Of a DNA stretch of 64,000 bases, positions 45,749 through 53,891 are shown in pieces; position 1 is the first letter of the stretch; each line of letters begins with the position of its first letter. The notes beneath the pieces were generated by a model. It did not search any database and was not told where the DNA came from. It saw only the letters and a program-made list of their open reading frames with translations. Both the position numbers and the translations under genes were made by a program. Origin of the DNA: M0027 sp021713415 (GTDB lineage Bacteria; Pseudomonadota; Gammaproteobacteria; Francisellales; Francisellaceae); assembly GCA_021713415.1 (NCBI GenBank), contig JAKJJQ010000008.1, positions 1-64,000 on the forward strand. Reading direction: 5' to 3'.

Positions 45749-46069
45749 TTAACTTGTTGCAATTGATAACCTAAATCCTAAAGCTTTTAAAATACGATCT
45801 AAAGTAAAAAAGCGAGGATTTCCTTTATTTGATAATACTCTATATAAATGTACTCGATCTAATCCTGTTTCTTGGGCTAACCAACCAACACCACCATAAG
45901 CTTCAACCACATGTTTTAAAGCAAGCATAAATGCATTGGTGTCACCATCTAGTTCATATTCTTCTAAAGCAACCTCTAAATAAACCATTGCTTCTTCTCG
46001 ATCTTGTAAACTTTCAATTAGTTTATGATAATAATTAGACGTTTTATCATATATCAATGACTTACTCAT
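45749..46069 (-). CDS. Orphan antitoxin-like DNA-binding protein (COG3636 type)
   Basis: A 106-residue helix-turn-helix protein of the addiction-module antidote class often paired with HigB/RelE-type toxins (COG3636). The signature is a conserved EALEEYELDG-like acidic helix, FMLALKHVVEAYGG, the HTH WLAQETGLDRVHLYRVLS and RFFTLDRILKALGF. The start at 46069 is chosen because GGTGA lies 6-7 bp upstream; the longer frame adds 17 residues with no family match. No toxin gene is recognisable on either side (thioesterase and comM), so it is either an orphan regulator or a remnant of a toxin-antitoxin pair. Confidence 0.75.
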   Translation of the reverse strand: MSKSLIYDKTSNYYHKLIESLQDREEAMVYLEVALEEYELDGDTNAFMLALKHVVEAYGGVGWLAQETGLDRVHLYRVLSNKGNPRFFTLDRILKALGFRLSIATS

Positions 46070-46132
46070 AATTTTCACCACATTTGTATCTTTACTAACA
46101 AAATTGTAGCTTATAAACAATAAAATAGCAAT

Positions 46133-47641
46133 CTACTGAATATAACGATCCAATTTTCGATAACTTAAAGCTTCTGTAATATGTGGTATTTGAATATCGG
46201 ATGATTTTTCTATATCTGCTATTGTGCGCGAAACCTTTAAAATTCGATGATAAGCTCGTGCTGATAAACTTAATCGCTCCATGGCTTGATCTAACAGCTT
46301 TGCTTCGGCTTTAGCCAAATAACAAAAATGATCAATTTCAGAGCCTGATAATTGACTATTGGTACAACCTTGACGCTCTATTTGTAAATCATAAGTCATA
46401 TTAACACGAGCTCTAATTGTCTCACTATTTTCATAGGTAGACTTTTGATCCGATAATAACCCTTTTGGCAAATCTGGCACTTCGATATGTAAATCAATGC
46501 GATCTAATAAAGGCCCTGATAGCTTATTTTGATAACGCTTAACTTGTGATTCGGTACAAGAACAATTCTTTACTTGAGAACCTAGATAACCACATGGACA
46601 AGGATTCATCGCAGCAATCAGCTGAAATTTAGCGGGAAACTCTGCATTTCGATTTGCTCGTGATATGGTTATTTTACCTGATTCTAATGGTTCTCTTAAT
46701 ACTTCTAAAACACTTCTGTCATATTCTGGAAACTCATCTAGAAATAAAACACCATAATGTGCAAGCGAAATCTCACCAGGTTTTGGTTGTGAGCCACCAC
46801 CAACCAATGCAACAGCTGATGCTGTATGATGAGGTGTTCTAAAGGGGCGAATAAAAAAACGCTCTGCAACTTTATAAGCACCATGAATAGAATGAATCGA
46901 TGCACTTTCTAATGCTTCAGATTCAGTTAGTGGTGGCAAAATTGTATTAAGTCTACTTGCTAGCATTGTTTTACCAGTACCAGGTGGTCCCATTAATAAC
47001 ATATTATGTCTGCCTGAAGCTGATATTTCTAATGCTCTTCTTGCCTGATACTGTCCTTTAACATCTGATAAATCAATCTTTGTATCATAATAAGGCATTT
47101 GAGTACGTGAGCGTATTTTTTTTAATGGCTCAACTGTTTCTAAATGATGAATTACTTCAGATAGCGTATTTGCCTTATAAGCAGTTAAATCTTTAACTAA
47201 TGAGACATCATCAGCATTAGCCGCTGGAATGATTAGTCGACTACCTGCATTGAAAGCTGCAAGTGCAAAAGGTAGCACACCTCTTATTGCACGTAATTGA
47301 CCACCTAATGCTAATTCACCAGCAAACTCATATGCTTCTAATATTTCAGTATTACATTGTCCTGAAGCTGCTAATATACCTAATGCAATAGGTAAGTCAA
47401 AGCGCCCACCTTCTTTAGGTAAATCGGCAGGTGCCATATTAATGGTAATTTTTCGCATTGGAAAACTAAAACCACTATTGATAATTGCAGATCGTACACG
47501 ATCTTTACTCTCTTTTACTGCAGTTTCAGGTAAACCAACAATTGATAGCCCAGGTAAACCATTGGATAAATGAACTTCAATAAAGACCAATGGTGCTTTC
47601 ATTGCAGATTGCGCACGAGATTTAACTGTCGCCAAACTCAT
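46133..47641 (-). CDS. comM: ComM/YifB family Mg-chelatase-like AAA ATPase
   Basis: A 502-residue hexameric AAA helicase, ComM, that supports branch migration during natural transformation. The N-terminal Lon-like fold (about 1-160) includes VHLSNGLPGLSIVGLPETAVKESKDR in part, and the AAA domain has Walker A MGPPGTGKTM, Walker B LFLDEF and the arginine finger region. A C-terminal Mg-chelatase domain and the cysteine-rich CPCGYLGSQVKNCSC insert follow. The start at 47641 fits AAGGA 8 bp upstream; the longer frame includes the ribosome site. Its presence suggests the lineage can or could take up DNA. Confidence 0.93.
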   Translation of the reverse strand: MSLATVKSRAQSAMKAPLVFIEVHLSNGLPGLSIVGLPETAVKESKDRVRSAIINSGFSFPMRKITINMAPADLPKEGGRFDLPIALGILAASGQCNTEILEAYEFAGELALGGQLRAIRGVLPFALAAFNAGSRLIIPAANADDVSLVKDLTAYKANTLSEVIHHLETVEPLKKIRSRTQMPYYDTKIDLSDVKGQYQARRALEISASGRHNMLLMGPPGTGKTMLASRLNTILPPLTESEALESASIHSIHGAYKVAERFFIRPFRTPHHTASAVALVGGGSQPKPGEISLAHYGVLFLDEFPEYDRSVLEVLREPLESGKITISRANRNAEFPAKFQLIAAMNPCPCGYLGSQVKNCSCTESQVKRYQNKLSGPLLDRIDLHIEVPDLPKGLLSDQKSTYENSETIRARVNMTYDLQIERQGCTNSQLSGSEIDHFCYLAKAEAKLLDQAMERLSLSARAYHRILKVSRTIADIEKSSDIQIPHITEALSYRKLDRYIQ

Positions 47642-47762
47642 CAATAACATCCTTGTTTATTATTATTGACAATATTTTAGACTTTAATATATTTTTTGAA
47701 AACACTAACAGCTTATATTATTTATTATATAACTTATTTTTATCTTATTATGCTTAAATTAT

Positions 47763-48029
47763 TTATTTTGATTTTTTAGTTGTAGCACTTTTTTCTTTTA
47801 GTAACTTATCTAACTCTTTTTCTAAACGATCAATTTTTCCACGTGTTTTTTCTAATACTTTAACCTGACGGTCAAACTCTTCTTTAGTGACTAAGTCTAA
47901 CTTTGAGAATGTACTTTGCAAAATCGTTTTAAAATTCTTTTCCATTTCTTCTTGCATACTTTTAAGCGCTGGTGGCAAAGAATCTGTAAATTTTTTTGCC
48001 ATTTCATCGAATATTTTTGTATCTAGCAT
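47763..48029 (-). CDS. ubiK: Ubiquinone biosynthesis accessory factor UbiK (BMFP family)
   Basis: An 88-residue coiled-coil protein of the BMFP/YqiC family. E. coli UbiK helps organise ubiquinone synthesis with UbiJ. The protein starts MLDTKIFDEMAKKFTDSLPP and contains the long coiled coil FDRQVKVLEKTRGKIDRLEK. AGGAGATTATA precedes ATG 48029; the longer frame adds 17 residues and includes the ribosome site. The lysine-rich C-terminus (EKSATTKKSK) is common. It is divergent from the P-II gene and lies upstream of comM on the same strand, the usual ubiK-comM neighbourhood. Confidence 0.92.
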   Translation of the reverse strand: MLDTKIFDEMAKKFTDSLPPALKSMQEEMEKNFKTILQSTFSKLDLVTKEEFDRQVKVLEKTRGKIDRLEKELDKLLKEKSATTKKSK

Positions 48030-48126
48030 TATAATCTCCTTTATTAAAATCAATTCATTTAATGTGTTTAAGTTTAACAACTATTCTTTCAGATAGACAC
48101 TATAATGAGAAGAAAATGGAGTCACC

Positions 48127-48465
48127 ATGAAATTAATTACTGCAATTATTAGAGCACATATATTAGACGATGTTAGAGATGCCTTAACTGAGTTTGGTGT
48201 TGGTGGCATGACTGTAACTGAAGTTAAAGGCTTTGGTAATCAGCAAGGGCATACTGAATTATATCGAGGTGCAGAATATGCTGTTGATTTTTTACCAAAA
48301 ATAAAGCTTGAAGTTGCTGTAGTAGATGAGTGGCTAGAAGATATTATTGATATGATCATTGAACATGCACAAACTGGTAAAATTGGTGATGGTAAAATCT
48401 TTATTACACAATTAGAAGAAGTCATTCGCATTCGTACACAAGAAGTTGGTAAAGATGCTTTATAA
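48127..48465 (+). CDS. P-II nitrogen regulatory protein (GlnB/GlnK type)
   Basis: A 112-residue P-II signal protein that reports 2-oxoglutarate and energy status to nitrogen enzymes. The T-loop GHTELYRGAEYAVDFLPK carries the uridylylation tyrosine Tyr51, and the B-loop TGKIGDGKIFI binds ATP. The C-terminus is IRTQEVGKDAL. No amtB gene follows, so glnB-like use is as likely as glnK. It is divergent from ubiK, a typical neighbour, with a short gap of about 100 bp. Confidence 0.94.
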   Translation: MKLITAIIRAHILDDVRDALTEFGVGGMTVTEVKGFGNQQGHTELYRGAEYAVDFLPKIKLEVAVVDEWLEDIIDMIIEHAQTGKIGDGKIFITQLEEVIRIRTQEVGKDAL

Positions 48466-48787
48466 ATCAAATGAATATGTTGCAACTGCTATTATTTTAT
48501 TTTCTATAGTAATTATATAACTGATAATTATTTCATTTTATGAATTAATTTTATGAATAAAATTCAAATGCTTATGCTAAATTGTTTAATTTTTTAATTA
48601 GATTTTATTGCATTGAGAATACTTTAGCACATTAACTACAGCAATCTATATGCTATGGTATTAAATGTAGACCAGTGTGTTACCCCACCCCTAAGTAACT
48701 TAATTTGATAATAATAACGATAATTGATTGAAGGTCATAATAATAAAAACAAATCAAACTTAGTCAAAGGATATGGAGGATATCACA
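48466..48787. other. Gap of about 320 bp with no gene seen
   Basis: AT-rich spacer between the P-II gene and the 554-residue unknown. I see no tRNA, no convincing ORF and no strong hairpin. A slightly more GC-rich patch (48670-48700) carries a run of C residues (TTACCCCACCCC). The ribosome site of the downstream gene lies at 48775-48780. Confidence 0.6.
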
Positions 48788-50452
48788 ATGAGTACGCTCC
48801 TTAATGATTTATGCAGTGGTATATCAGTCAAAGAACAACGCGAACTCTACGAAGAGTTATTTACAATCTACAGCTCAAGTTCTAAAGACAAAAAGTTATA
48901 TCATGAATTACTAATAAACTACTCTAACCTATTAATGCAATTAAATTATCAAGATCGTTTAGCTTCATTAAATAAGGTTATTAAAATAGTAGAAAAACGC
49001 CACGGAAATCCAGAAGAGCCAAACCCACTTAATATTTTTGTTAATGCTGAAGGACATTTTAGTAAACTTAAGCATGGGGCAGGGCCTTGGGTTGGTGTTG
49101 ATTTTTTTCCTGAATGGAATTATTCAAGGTTACTTGCATTGCGCTTAAAACGCCTTGCCGATGCTATTGCTCAAGCACTACACTCAGATGCTCTAAAAAA
49201 TACGATTGATAAGGCCAACCCTGCAATTTCAGCGCTAGGTATATTATGGTATGTACCAAGATTTTTAAGACACACCTCACTAATTGTTAAACATACAAAA
49301 TCAGGCAATCTAGATTATACAAGAAAACATGCTTTTGAGTGGTTCAACGACTTAGCCTGGCTTGCTACAGGCACAATGACTTTTGGAATGTCGACAGGAT
49401 TATATTTAACACCCTTAACCTCGGTTTTAGGCCCTGGTGGTATTTACTTAACCGTTGCATTATATGGTTTTGATTGTCTAAATCAAGCAATCAAATCCTA
49501 TCAAAAAATTCAAAAAATGAATCGAATTATAAATAAGCTAGATAATAAAATTAATAGCTTGTGTACGGAATTAAATATTAATAATGATTTAAATCTACCA
49601 AATAGTATAAACCAGTTAAAACAAAAAAATCAATCTGAAGAACAAAGATTAAAATATTACGCAAAACTAAAAATGAATATTCCTCCTGAAAAATACCAAG
49701 CATTAGCAAAAAGAAAAAATAATATTAAAAAACTCGAATCTGCTATTGAAATGCGAGATCGTATAAAGCTTAAAAAACGTTATACTAAACGTCAACAATG
49801 GGCTAAATTAGGTGTTGCTGCTGGTTTATTTCTTGGTATGGCTGTCTCTTTAATTGGTGGGCCTTATGCACCAATTATCGGTGCAGCAATTGTAATAGCC
49901 ACCTGTGCTGCCCAATATTATGCCAAAAACTATTATCTACCTAAAGAAGAGATACGTTTTAGCTATGACCCACTAGAAGAATTGCATAACCGCCTTACTA
50001 AACACTGTGAAGATCAAATTGAAAAACTGACTAAAGCACTAGAAAGTGCTGAAGATGGTTCTAAAACATTTGATAATACTGAACATAAACTTCAACGTTA
50101 CCAGCAAATAGAAATGCAGTTAAAGCAATGGCAAAATGCTGATACTAGAGACCCTAATCAGTTGCATCAAATAATGCAGGATATAATTCAAAGTAGTCAA
50201 TTACAAAGAAAACGTAATATTACACCATCAAGTGCTAAAGAGTTAAAAAATATCTTACGTGTATTTGATACACAATGGGAAACCAAAAGTTATAAATATG
50301 TCAACAACGATAACATCAGTGTTGAGGAGCAGTTTAAAAATAGTATTCGTAATTTTGTTGAAAATACGACTAACTATAATCCTGCTAATTATTTTAGAGA
50401 AGCACCTATGCTCATAGGAAATGACCCTCAAGCATTAATTGCTTCTTATTAA
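48788..50452 (+). CDS. Unknown protein with two glycine-rich hydrophobic hairpins, effector-like
   Basis: I do not recognise this 554-residue protein. It has no signal peptide. Two long, glycine-rich hydrophobic stretches (about residues 184-228 and 338-380) could each form a membrane hairpin, separated by a coiled coil of about 110 residues rich in Lys, Asn and Gln. The N-terminal 150 residues and the C-terminal 170 are polar and helical, with another coiled coil near 395-430. The start at 48788 is set by GGAGGA 7 bp upstream; an ATG at 48773 overlaps that site. It lies between the P-II gene and the beta-barrel cluster. A host-membrane-inserting effector is possible, but there is no direct evidence. 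Confidence 0.5.
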   Translation: MSTLLNDLCSGISVKEQRELYEELFTIYSSSSKDKKLYHELLINYSNLLMQLNYQDRLASLNKVIKIVEKRHGNPEEPNPLNIFVNAEGHFSKLKHGAGPWVGVDFFPEWNYSRLLALRLKRLADAIAQALHSDALKNTIDKANPAISALGILWYVPRFLRHTSLIVKHTKSGNLDYTRKHAFEWFNDLAWLATGTMTFGMSTGLYLTPLTSVLGPGGIYLTVALYGFDCLNQAIKSYQKIQKMNRIINKLDNKINSLCTELNINNDLNLPNSINQLKQKNQSEEQRLKYYAKLKMNIPPEKYQALAKRKNNIKKLESAIEMRDRIKLKKRYTKRQQWAKLGVAAGLFLGMAVSLIGGPYAPIIGAAIVIATCAAQYYAKNYYLPKEEIRFSYDPLEELHNRLTKHCEDQIEKLTKALESAEDGSKTFDNTEHKLQRYQQIEMQLKQWQNADTRDPNQLHQIMQDIIQSSQLQRKRNITPSSAKELKNILRVFDTQWETKSYKYVNNDNISVEEQFKNSIRNFVENTTNYNPANYFREAPMLIGNDPQALIASY

Positions 50453-50459
50453 AAAAAAA

Positions 50460-51149
50460 TTAGATTGGTAACGTATAGCTAACGTTTAAGCCAACACTAT
50501 AGTACGCCAATGCATCATTTTCACTAACAGAAGTAATATCATCTGTGCTTTTACCAAATACATAATCTACATTACCAGTAACAGCTAGTCCAAAGGAGAA
50601 TTGATAACCACCTGATAAACCAATCATTGGTGCAATATTCCAGTTAGAGCTATAGCTAGTACTGTAGTCCATATATTCATTAATATAACCATTATTACCA
50701 TCACGCTTTAATGTCCATTTCTGGATGTCAATACCACCTTCAGCGCCTAATAACCAACCTGAGTTAAAGATATATTTAAAGGTTGCTAATACTGGTATAT
50801 TATTCATATTTAATTTTATATCAGGGTCATCACCAAATACTGATGAAGCTTGATACTCATTGACTGCATAGGCGTATTGATAACCAACTTTACCACCAAC
50901 GGTCATATTAGAGTTAATCGCATAATCATAACCAACAAATAATGCTCCACCAAGACCACCATTATAAGTCTCAGGTGAACTATTAAAATGGCTATTATTA
51001 CTTACGCCATCAAGCGTTTGATCTGGTGTAAAATTTGCAGAAATCTGCCCTTGGAAAACAATACCAGATTTTGCAGGTGTTGTATCTGCAGCATATACTG
51101 ATGACATTAAAGATAATAAAGATAGTGAAATTAATAATTTTTTCATCAT
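50460..51149 (-). CDS. Outer membrane beta-barrel protein, paralogue 1
   Basis: A 229-residue OMP with a signal peptide (MMKKLLISLSLLSLMSSVYA, cleavage near residue 20) and eight-strand-type beta-barrel features: alternating aromatic strands, WLLGAEGGIDIQKW, NIAPMIGLSGGY and a last strand ending YTLPI. It has no peptidoglycan-binding domain, so it is a small barrel porin or adhesion-like protein. The start at 51149 follows TAGGG by about 5 bp; the longer frame adds 14 non-signal residues. It is one of three tandem paralogues (50.4-53.2 kb) on the same strand, each with its own leader, so the family has arisen by local duplication. The stop is 7 bp from the convergent 554-residue gene. Confidence 0.85.
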   Translation of the reverse strand: MMKKLLISLSLLSLMSSVYAADTTPAKSGIVFQGQISANFTPDQTLDGVSNNSHFNSSPETYNGGLGGALFVGYDYAINSNMTVGGKVGYQYAYAVNEYQASSVFGDDPDIKLNMNNIPVLATFKYIFNSGWLLGAEGGIDIQKWTLKRDGNNGYINEYMDYSTSYSSNWNIAPMIGLSGGYQFSFGLAVTGNVDYVFGKSTDDITSVSENDALAYYSVGLNVSYTLPI

Positions 51150-51299
51150 AAAAACCCTAATTACTTGTAAAACTAGGGTAATATATATCATTATTTGCTA
51201 AAACAAAAGAAATAAATATAATTTTTATGTAATTTTAGAAATGATAACTAATTTGAAACTTCTAATGAGGTATTTTTTAATACCTTAACACTATTGAAG

Positions 51300-51341
51300 T
51301 TATAGTGGCAGTGTATAGCTTAAATTGATACCCAGCGTCTA
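51300..51341 (-). other. Disrupted C-terminal strand of beta-barrel paralogue 2
   Basis: Downstream of the TAG stop (51339-51341) the same frame continues T-L-G-I-N-L-S-Y-T-L-P-L and ends with a TAA at 51300-51302. These 12 codons match the last strand of paralogues 1 and 3 almost residue for residue. The TAG aligns with TGG (Trp) in paralogue 3 and with Tyr in paralogue 1, so a single point change explains it. Confidence 0.85.
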
Positions 51342-51977
51342 AACAGCTAACGCATCGTTATCATCATCTCCATTAAGTTTCAAATTATCGGTAGAAGTAC
51401 CAAATACATAGGTTAATACTCCAGTCAATGCTAAGCCATTTTGCCATTTATAACCACCAGAGATACCAACCATTGGGGCAACATTCCAGCTTGATGTTTG
51501 ACTAGTACCACCACTATAGTCATCATCTTCATCAACTTTCCATTTCTGAATATCGATACCCGCATCAGCACCAACTAACCAACCAGAGTCAAAGAAATAC
51601 TTCCAAGTTGCCAGAACTGGAAACCCATACATATTTAGTTTAAATTTACCAGAGTTGTTGGCTAGGTCAATTTTTAAATAGTTAACTTCATATAAGTAGC
51701 GATAACCTACCTTAGCACCTACTGTCATATTAGGGTTAAAAGCATAATCATAACCAATAAATACATCACCACCAATACCACCATTTCTTTCATCAGTACT
51801 AGCGCCAAGCCCATTAGCCCCATCTTGAATTTGATCGAAAGTTTGCTGTGGTGTAGCTGCAATTAAAAACTGCCCTTCAAATACTAAACCTGATTTTGCT
51901 GGTGCTTTACTTGTCATTGCATAACTTACCGAACTTAATGCAGTTGCAATTGTTGAAGTGAGTATGACTTTCTTCAT
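51339..51977 (-). CDS. Outer membrane beta-barrel protein, paralogue 2, truncated by an amber stop
   Basis: As annotated the product is 212 residues and ends NDALAV. The signal peptide (1-19, ALSSVSYA) and most barrel strands are intact: WLVGADAGIDIQKW, NVAPMVGISGGYKW and the family loop pattern. The frame stops at a TAG, and the sequence past it encodes the missing final beta-strand, which carries the C-terminal signal normally read by the BAM complex. The protein is therefore probably not assembled unless the amber codon is read through. All other codons look normal, so the change is recent or the stop is used deliberately. It lies between paralogues 1 and 3. Confidence 0.75.
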   Translation of the reverse strand: MKKVILTSTIATALSSVSYAMTSKAPAKSGLVFEGQFLIAATPQQTFDQIQDGANGLGASTDERNGGIGGDVFIGYDYAFNPNMTVGAKVGYRYLYEVNYLKIDLANNSGKFKLNMYGFPVLATWKYFFDSGWLVGADAGIDIQKWKVDEDDDYSGGTSQTSSWNVAPMVGISGGYKWQNGLALTGVLTYVFGTSTDNLKLNGDDDNDALAV

Positions 51978-52284
51978 GGTGAGTCTCTTTAGTACTGATC
52001 TCTACTTAAAAAATCTAAACTCAATGGCAGTATAGTTAATGAACTTTAAAATAGAAAAGAAAATTTATGAACAAATTATGATGTTAAAGTTTATTTTATA
52101 ACTTTAAATAAGATTAAATAATTTAAAATCAATATAATAATTATAAAAAACATGCTTTTAGAAAATTTTTTTATAATTAATATAAAAAATGATATATTGT
52201 AGAATTAATGTAATTGAAATTTGTGCATGATCACAAAAATCTATAAAAGAGATGATATAAAAAGCATCTCTTTTAATATATAGT
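51978..52284. other. Spacer between beta-barrel paralogues 2 and 3
   Basis: Very AT-rich gap of about 305 bp without a gene. It holds the terminator of paralogue 3 (52245-52274) and, next to it, an imperfect palindrome TTTGTGCATGATCACAAA (52220-52237) of unknown role. The promoter of paralogue 2 must lie in the remainder, but the sequence is too AT-rich to pick one. Confidence 0.6.
52245..52274 (-). terminator. Terminator after beta-barrel paralogue 3
   Basis: Perfect 10-bp inverted repeat AAAAGAGATG (52245-52254) with CATCTCTTTT (52265-52274) around a 10-nt loop, 10 bp after the stop of paralogue 3. Both arms end in A or T runs, so it should work in both directions. Confidence 0.8.
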
Positions 52285-53151
52285 TTATAAAGGTAAGGTA
52301 TAACTTAGATTAATACCCAGTGTCCATACAGCTAATGCGCCAGTATTTTTAATTTCTGGATCTTGATAACTACCACTATCTAAGTCACTTGGGTTTTTAC
52401 CGAAGACATAACTTAAATTACCTGTTAGTGCTATACCATTTTGCCATTTATAACCACCAGTTAAGCCAACCATTGGAGCTATATTCCATTGTGAAAAAGT
52501 TTTGCTGCGACTTTGTGTTCGCCCATTATGAGTATATGAATAAGTAGAACTAACACTTAACTTCTGAATATCAATACCTGCATCAGCACCCACTAACCAA
52601 CCAGAGTTAAAAAAGTAGTTCCAGGTAGCAAGAAGAGGAATACTTTGAATATTATTAAGTTTAGTTGAAGAGCTATAGCTACTAGTAGCTGGAATATCCA
52701 TTTTAGATGGCACATAAATTGGCATATCTGGAGTAATTGAACCACTTGCTGGAATATTCATTTTAGGCGGTATATAAATCGGCATATCTGGAGTAACTGA
52801 ACCGCTAACAGGAGTAGTTGCAGTTGAAGTACTTTCTACATTATTTGATTCTTGTAAGTTACGATAACCAACCTTTGCACCAACTGTCATATTTGGAGTA
52901 ATAGCGAAATCATAACCAAGAAATACGCCACCACCAATACCAACATTACGATGATCTGTTGAATCATGAGTAGTTAGTATATTATAACCATTTGGCCACT
53001 GATGAGTAACATTACTAAGACTACCAGTATGGTTTGCTGAAATCTGACCTTCAAATACTAGCCCTGTCTGTGCAGGCGCATTATTCATTGCAGCATAGCT
53101 TGTTGAACTTAAAGCTATCATAACTAGTGAGCTTAATATTGATTTTTTCAT
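52285..53151 (-). CDS. Outer membrane beta-barrel protein, paralogue 3, with a repeat loop
   Basis: A 288-residue barrel protein with signal peptide (1-20, ALSSTSYA). The barrel strands match paralogues 1 and 2 (WLVGADAGIDIQK, NIAPMVGLTGGYKW, last strand SYTLPL). Between strands, around residues 115-155, an added loop carries a 20-residue unit in two copies (PDMPIYIPPKMNIPASGS type, with PDMPIYVPSKMDIPATSS the second). The loop faces outward in an eight-strand barrel and is rich in Pro, Ser and Thr. It is the longest of the three paralogues. The ribosome site GAGGAGA precedes the ATG. A surface role in host contact is possible. Confidence 0.85.
   Translation of the reverse strand: MKKSILSSLVMIALSSTSYAAMNNAPAQTGLVFEGQISANHTGSLSNVTHQWPNGYNILTTHDSTDHRNVGIGGGVFLGYDFAITPNMTVGAKVGYRNLQESNNVESTSTATTPVSGSVTPDMPIYIPPKMNIPASGSITPDMPIYVPSKMDIPATSSYSSSTKLNNIQSIPLLATWNYFFNSGWLVGADAGIDIQKLSVSSTYSYTHNGRTQSRSKTFSQWNIAPMVGLTGGYKWQNGIALTGNLSYVFGKNPSDLDSGSYQDPEIKNTGALAVWTLGINLSYTLPL
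52688..52807 (-). repeat. 60-bp tandem duplication inside beta-barrel paralogue 3
   Basis: Two direct copies with an exact 60-bp period (GCTGGAATAT at 52688 and again at 52748), differing at only a few bases, encode a 20-residue Pro-rich loop unit twice. In-frame repeats of this kind can expand or contract by slippage or recombination, varying the exposed loop without breaking the barrel. Confidence 0.9.
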
Positions 53152-53404
53152 TTTATTGTCTCCTCAAGACTTATTATATATAAAATATGTAATATATTAT
53201 ATGCTATATCACATAACATCGAATTATACATAATCAACTAGAGAAATCAATAAAAATATATTAATATCTTAAATAAGATATAAAAAATATACATAAAAAT
53301 TGATTATTTTAGCCTTTAATTACCAGATCTATAAAATAATTTAGTTAAAACAACAGCATTGCTTTAGAAAGATTATATTTTGAATAAAAAGGTCTAATAA
53401 ATTG

Positions 53405-53422
53405 CTAAATAAGCCTATTTAG
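53405..53422 (-). terminator. Possible terminator after atpC
   Basis: Inverted repeat CTAAATA with TATTTAG around GGCT (minus strand) lies about 10 bp after the atpC stop, followed by an AT-rich tail without a strong T-run. The stem is AT-only, so terminator strength is uncertain. Confidence 0.4.
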
Positions 53423-53430
53423 TAGCACAA

Positions 53431-53871
53431 CTAATGTGATTTAACTCTGCGCATTAACGCAAGTACTTGTAATCTTGCTTCAGCTTCAGCAAGCTCTAAT
53501 TGAGCTTTATCAAAAAAGATTTTATCATGCTTTGATTTAGCCAATAATGCTTTTGCTCTTTCTTTTGCTTCTTTAGCGGCTTGTTCATTAACATCCATTG
53601 GTCGCTCAACAGTATCAGCTAAGATAATCACCTGATTAGGTTGAACCTCTAACATACCACCTTCTACAAAAAGAATTTTCTCATCATTATTTTCAAGCTG
53701 GATACGTAATGCCCCTGGAGGCAGTGATGTCAACAGTTGCGTATGGCCGTACTGAACACCTAGTTCACCATCAGCACCTTTAGCAACGACTGATAGCGCT
53801 TTACCTGAAAAAACTTCACCTTCAGGAGAAACAACACTAACTGCAATTGTTTTTTGTTTTTCATCAGACAT
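53431..53871 (-). CDS. atpC: ATP synthase F1 epsilon subunit
   Basis: Epsilon, 146 residues, the inhibitory and coupling subunit of the F1 rotor. The N-terminal beta-sandwich (VVSPEGEVFSGKALSVVAKGADGELGV in part; GHTQLLTSLPPGALRI; VEGGMLEVQPNQVIILAD) and C-terminal helical hairpin (AKEARERAKALL to LAEAEARLQVLALMRR) are complete. It is the last gene of the atp operon, 20 bp after atpD, and a weak terminator follows. Confidence 0.97.
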   Translation of the reverse strand: MSDEKQKTIAVSVVSPEGEVFSGKALSVVAKGADGELGVQYGHTQLLTSLPPGALRIQLENNDEKILFVEGGMLEVQPNQVIILADTVERPMDVNEQAAKEAKERAKALLAKSKHDKIFFDKAQLELAEAEARLQVLALMRRVKSH

Positions 53872-53891
53872 AAGTTCAACAACCTTTTATC

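Noticed and set aside
52220..52237. Palindrome TTTGTGCATGATCACAAA as a CRP site
   Set aside because: The half-sites are too close (4 bp instead of 6), so it does not fit the CRP consensus.
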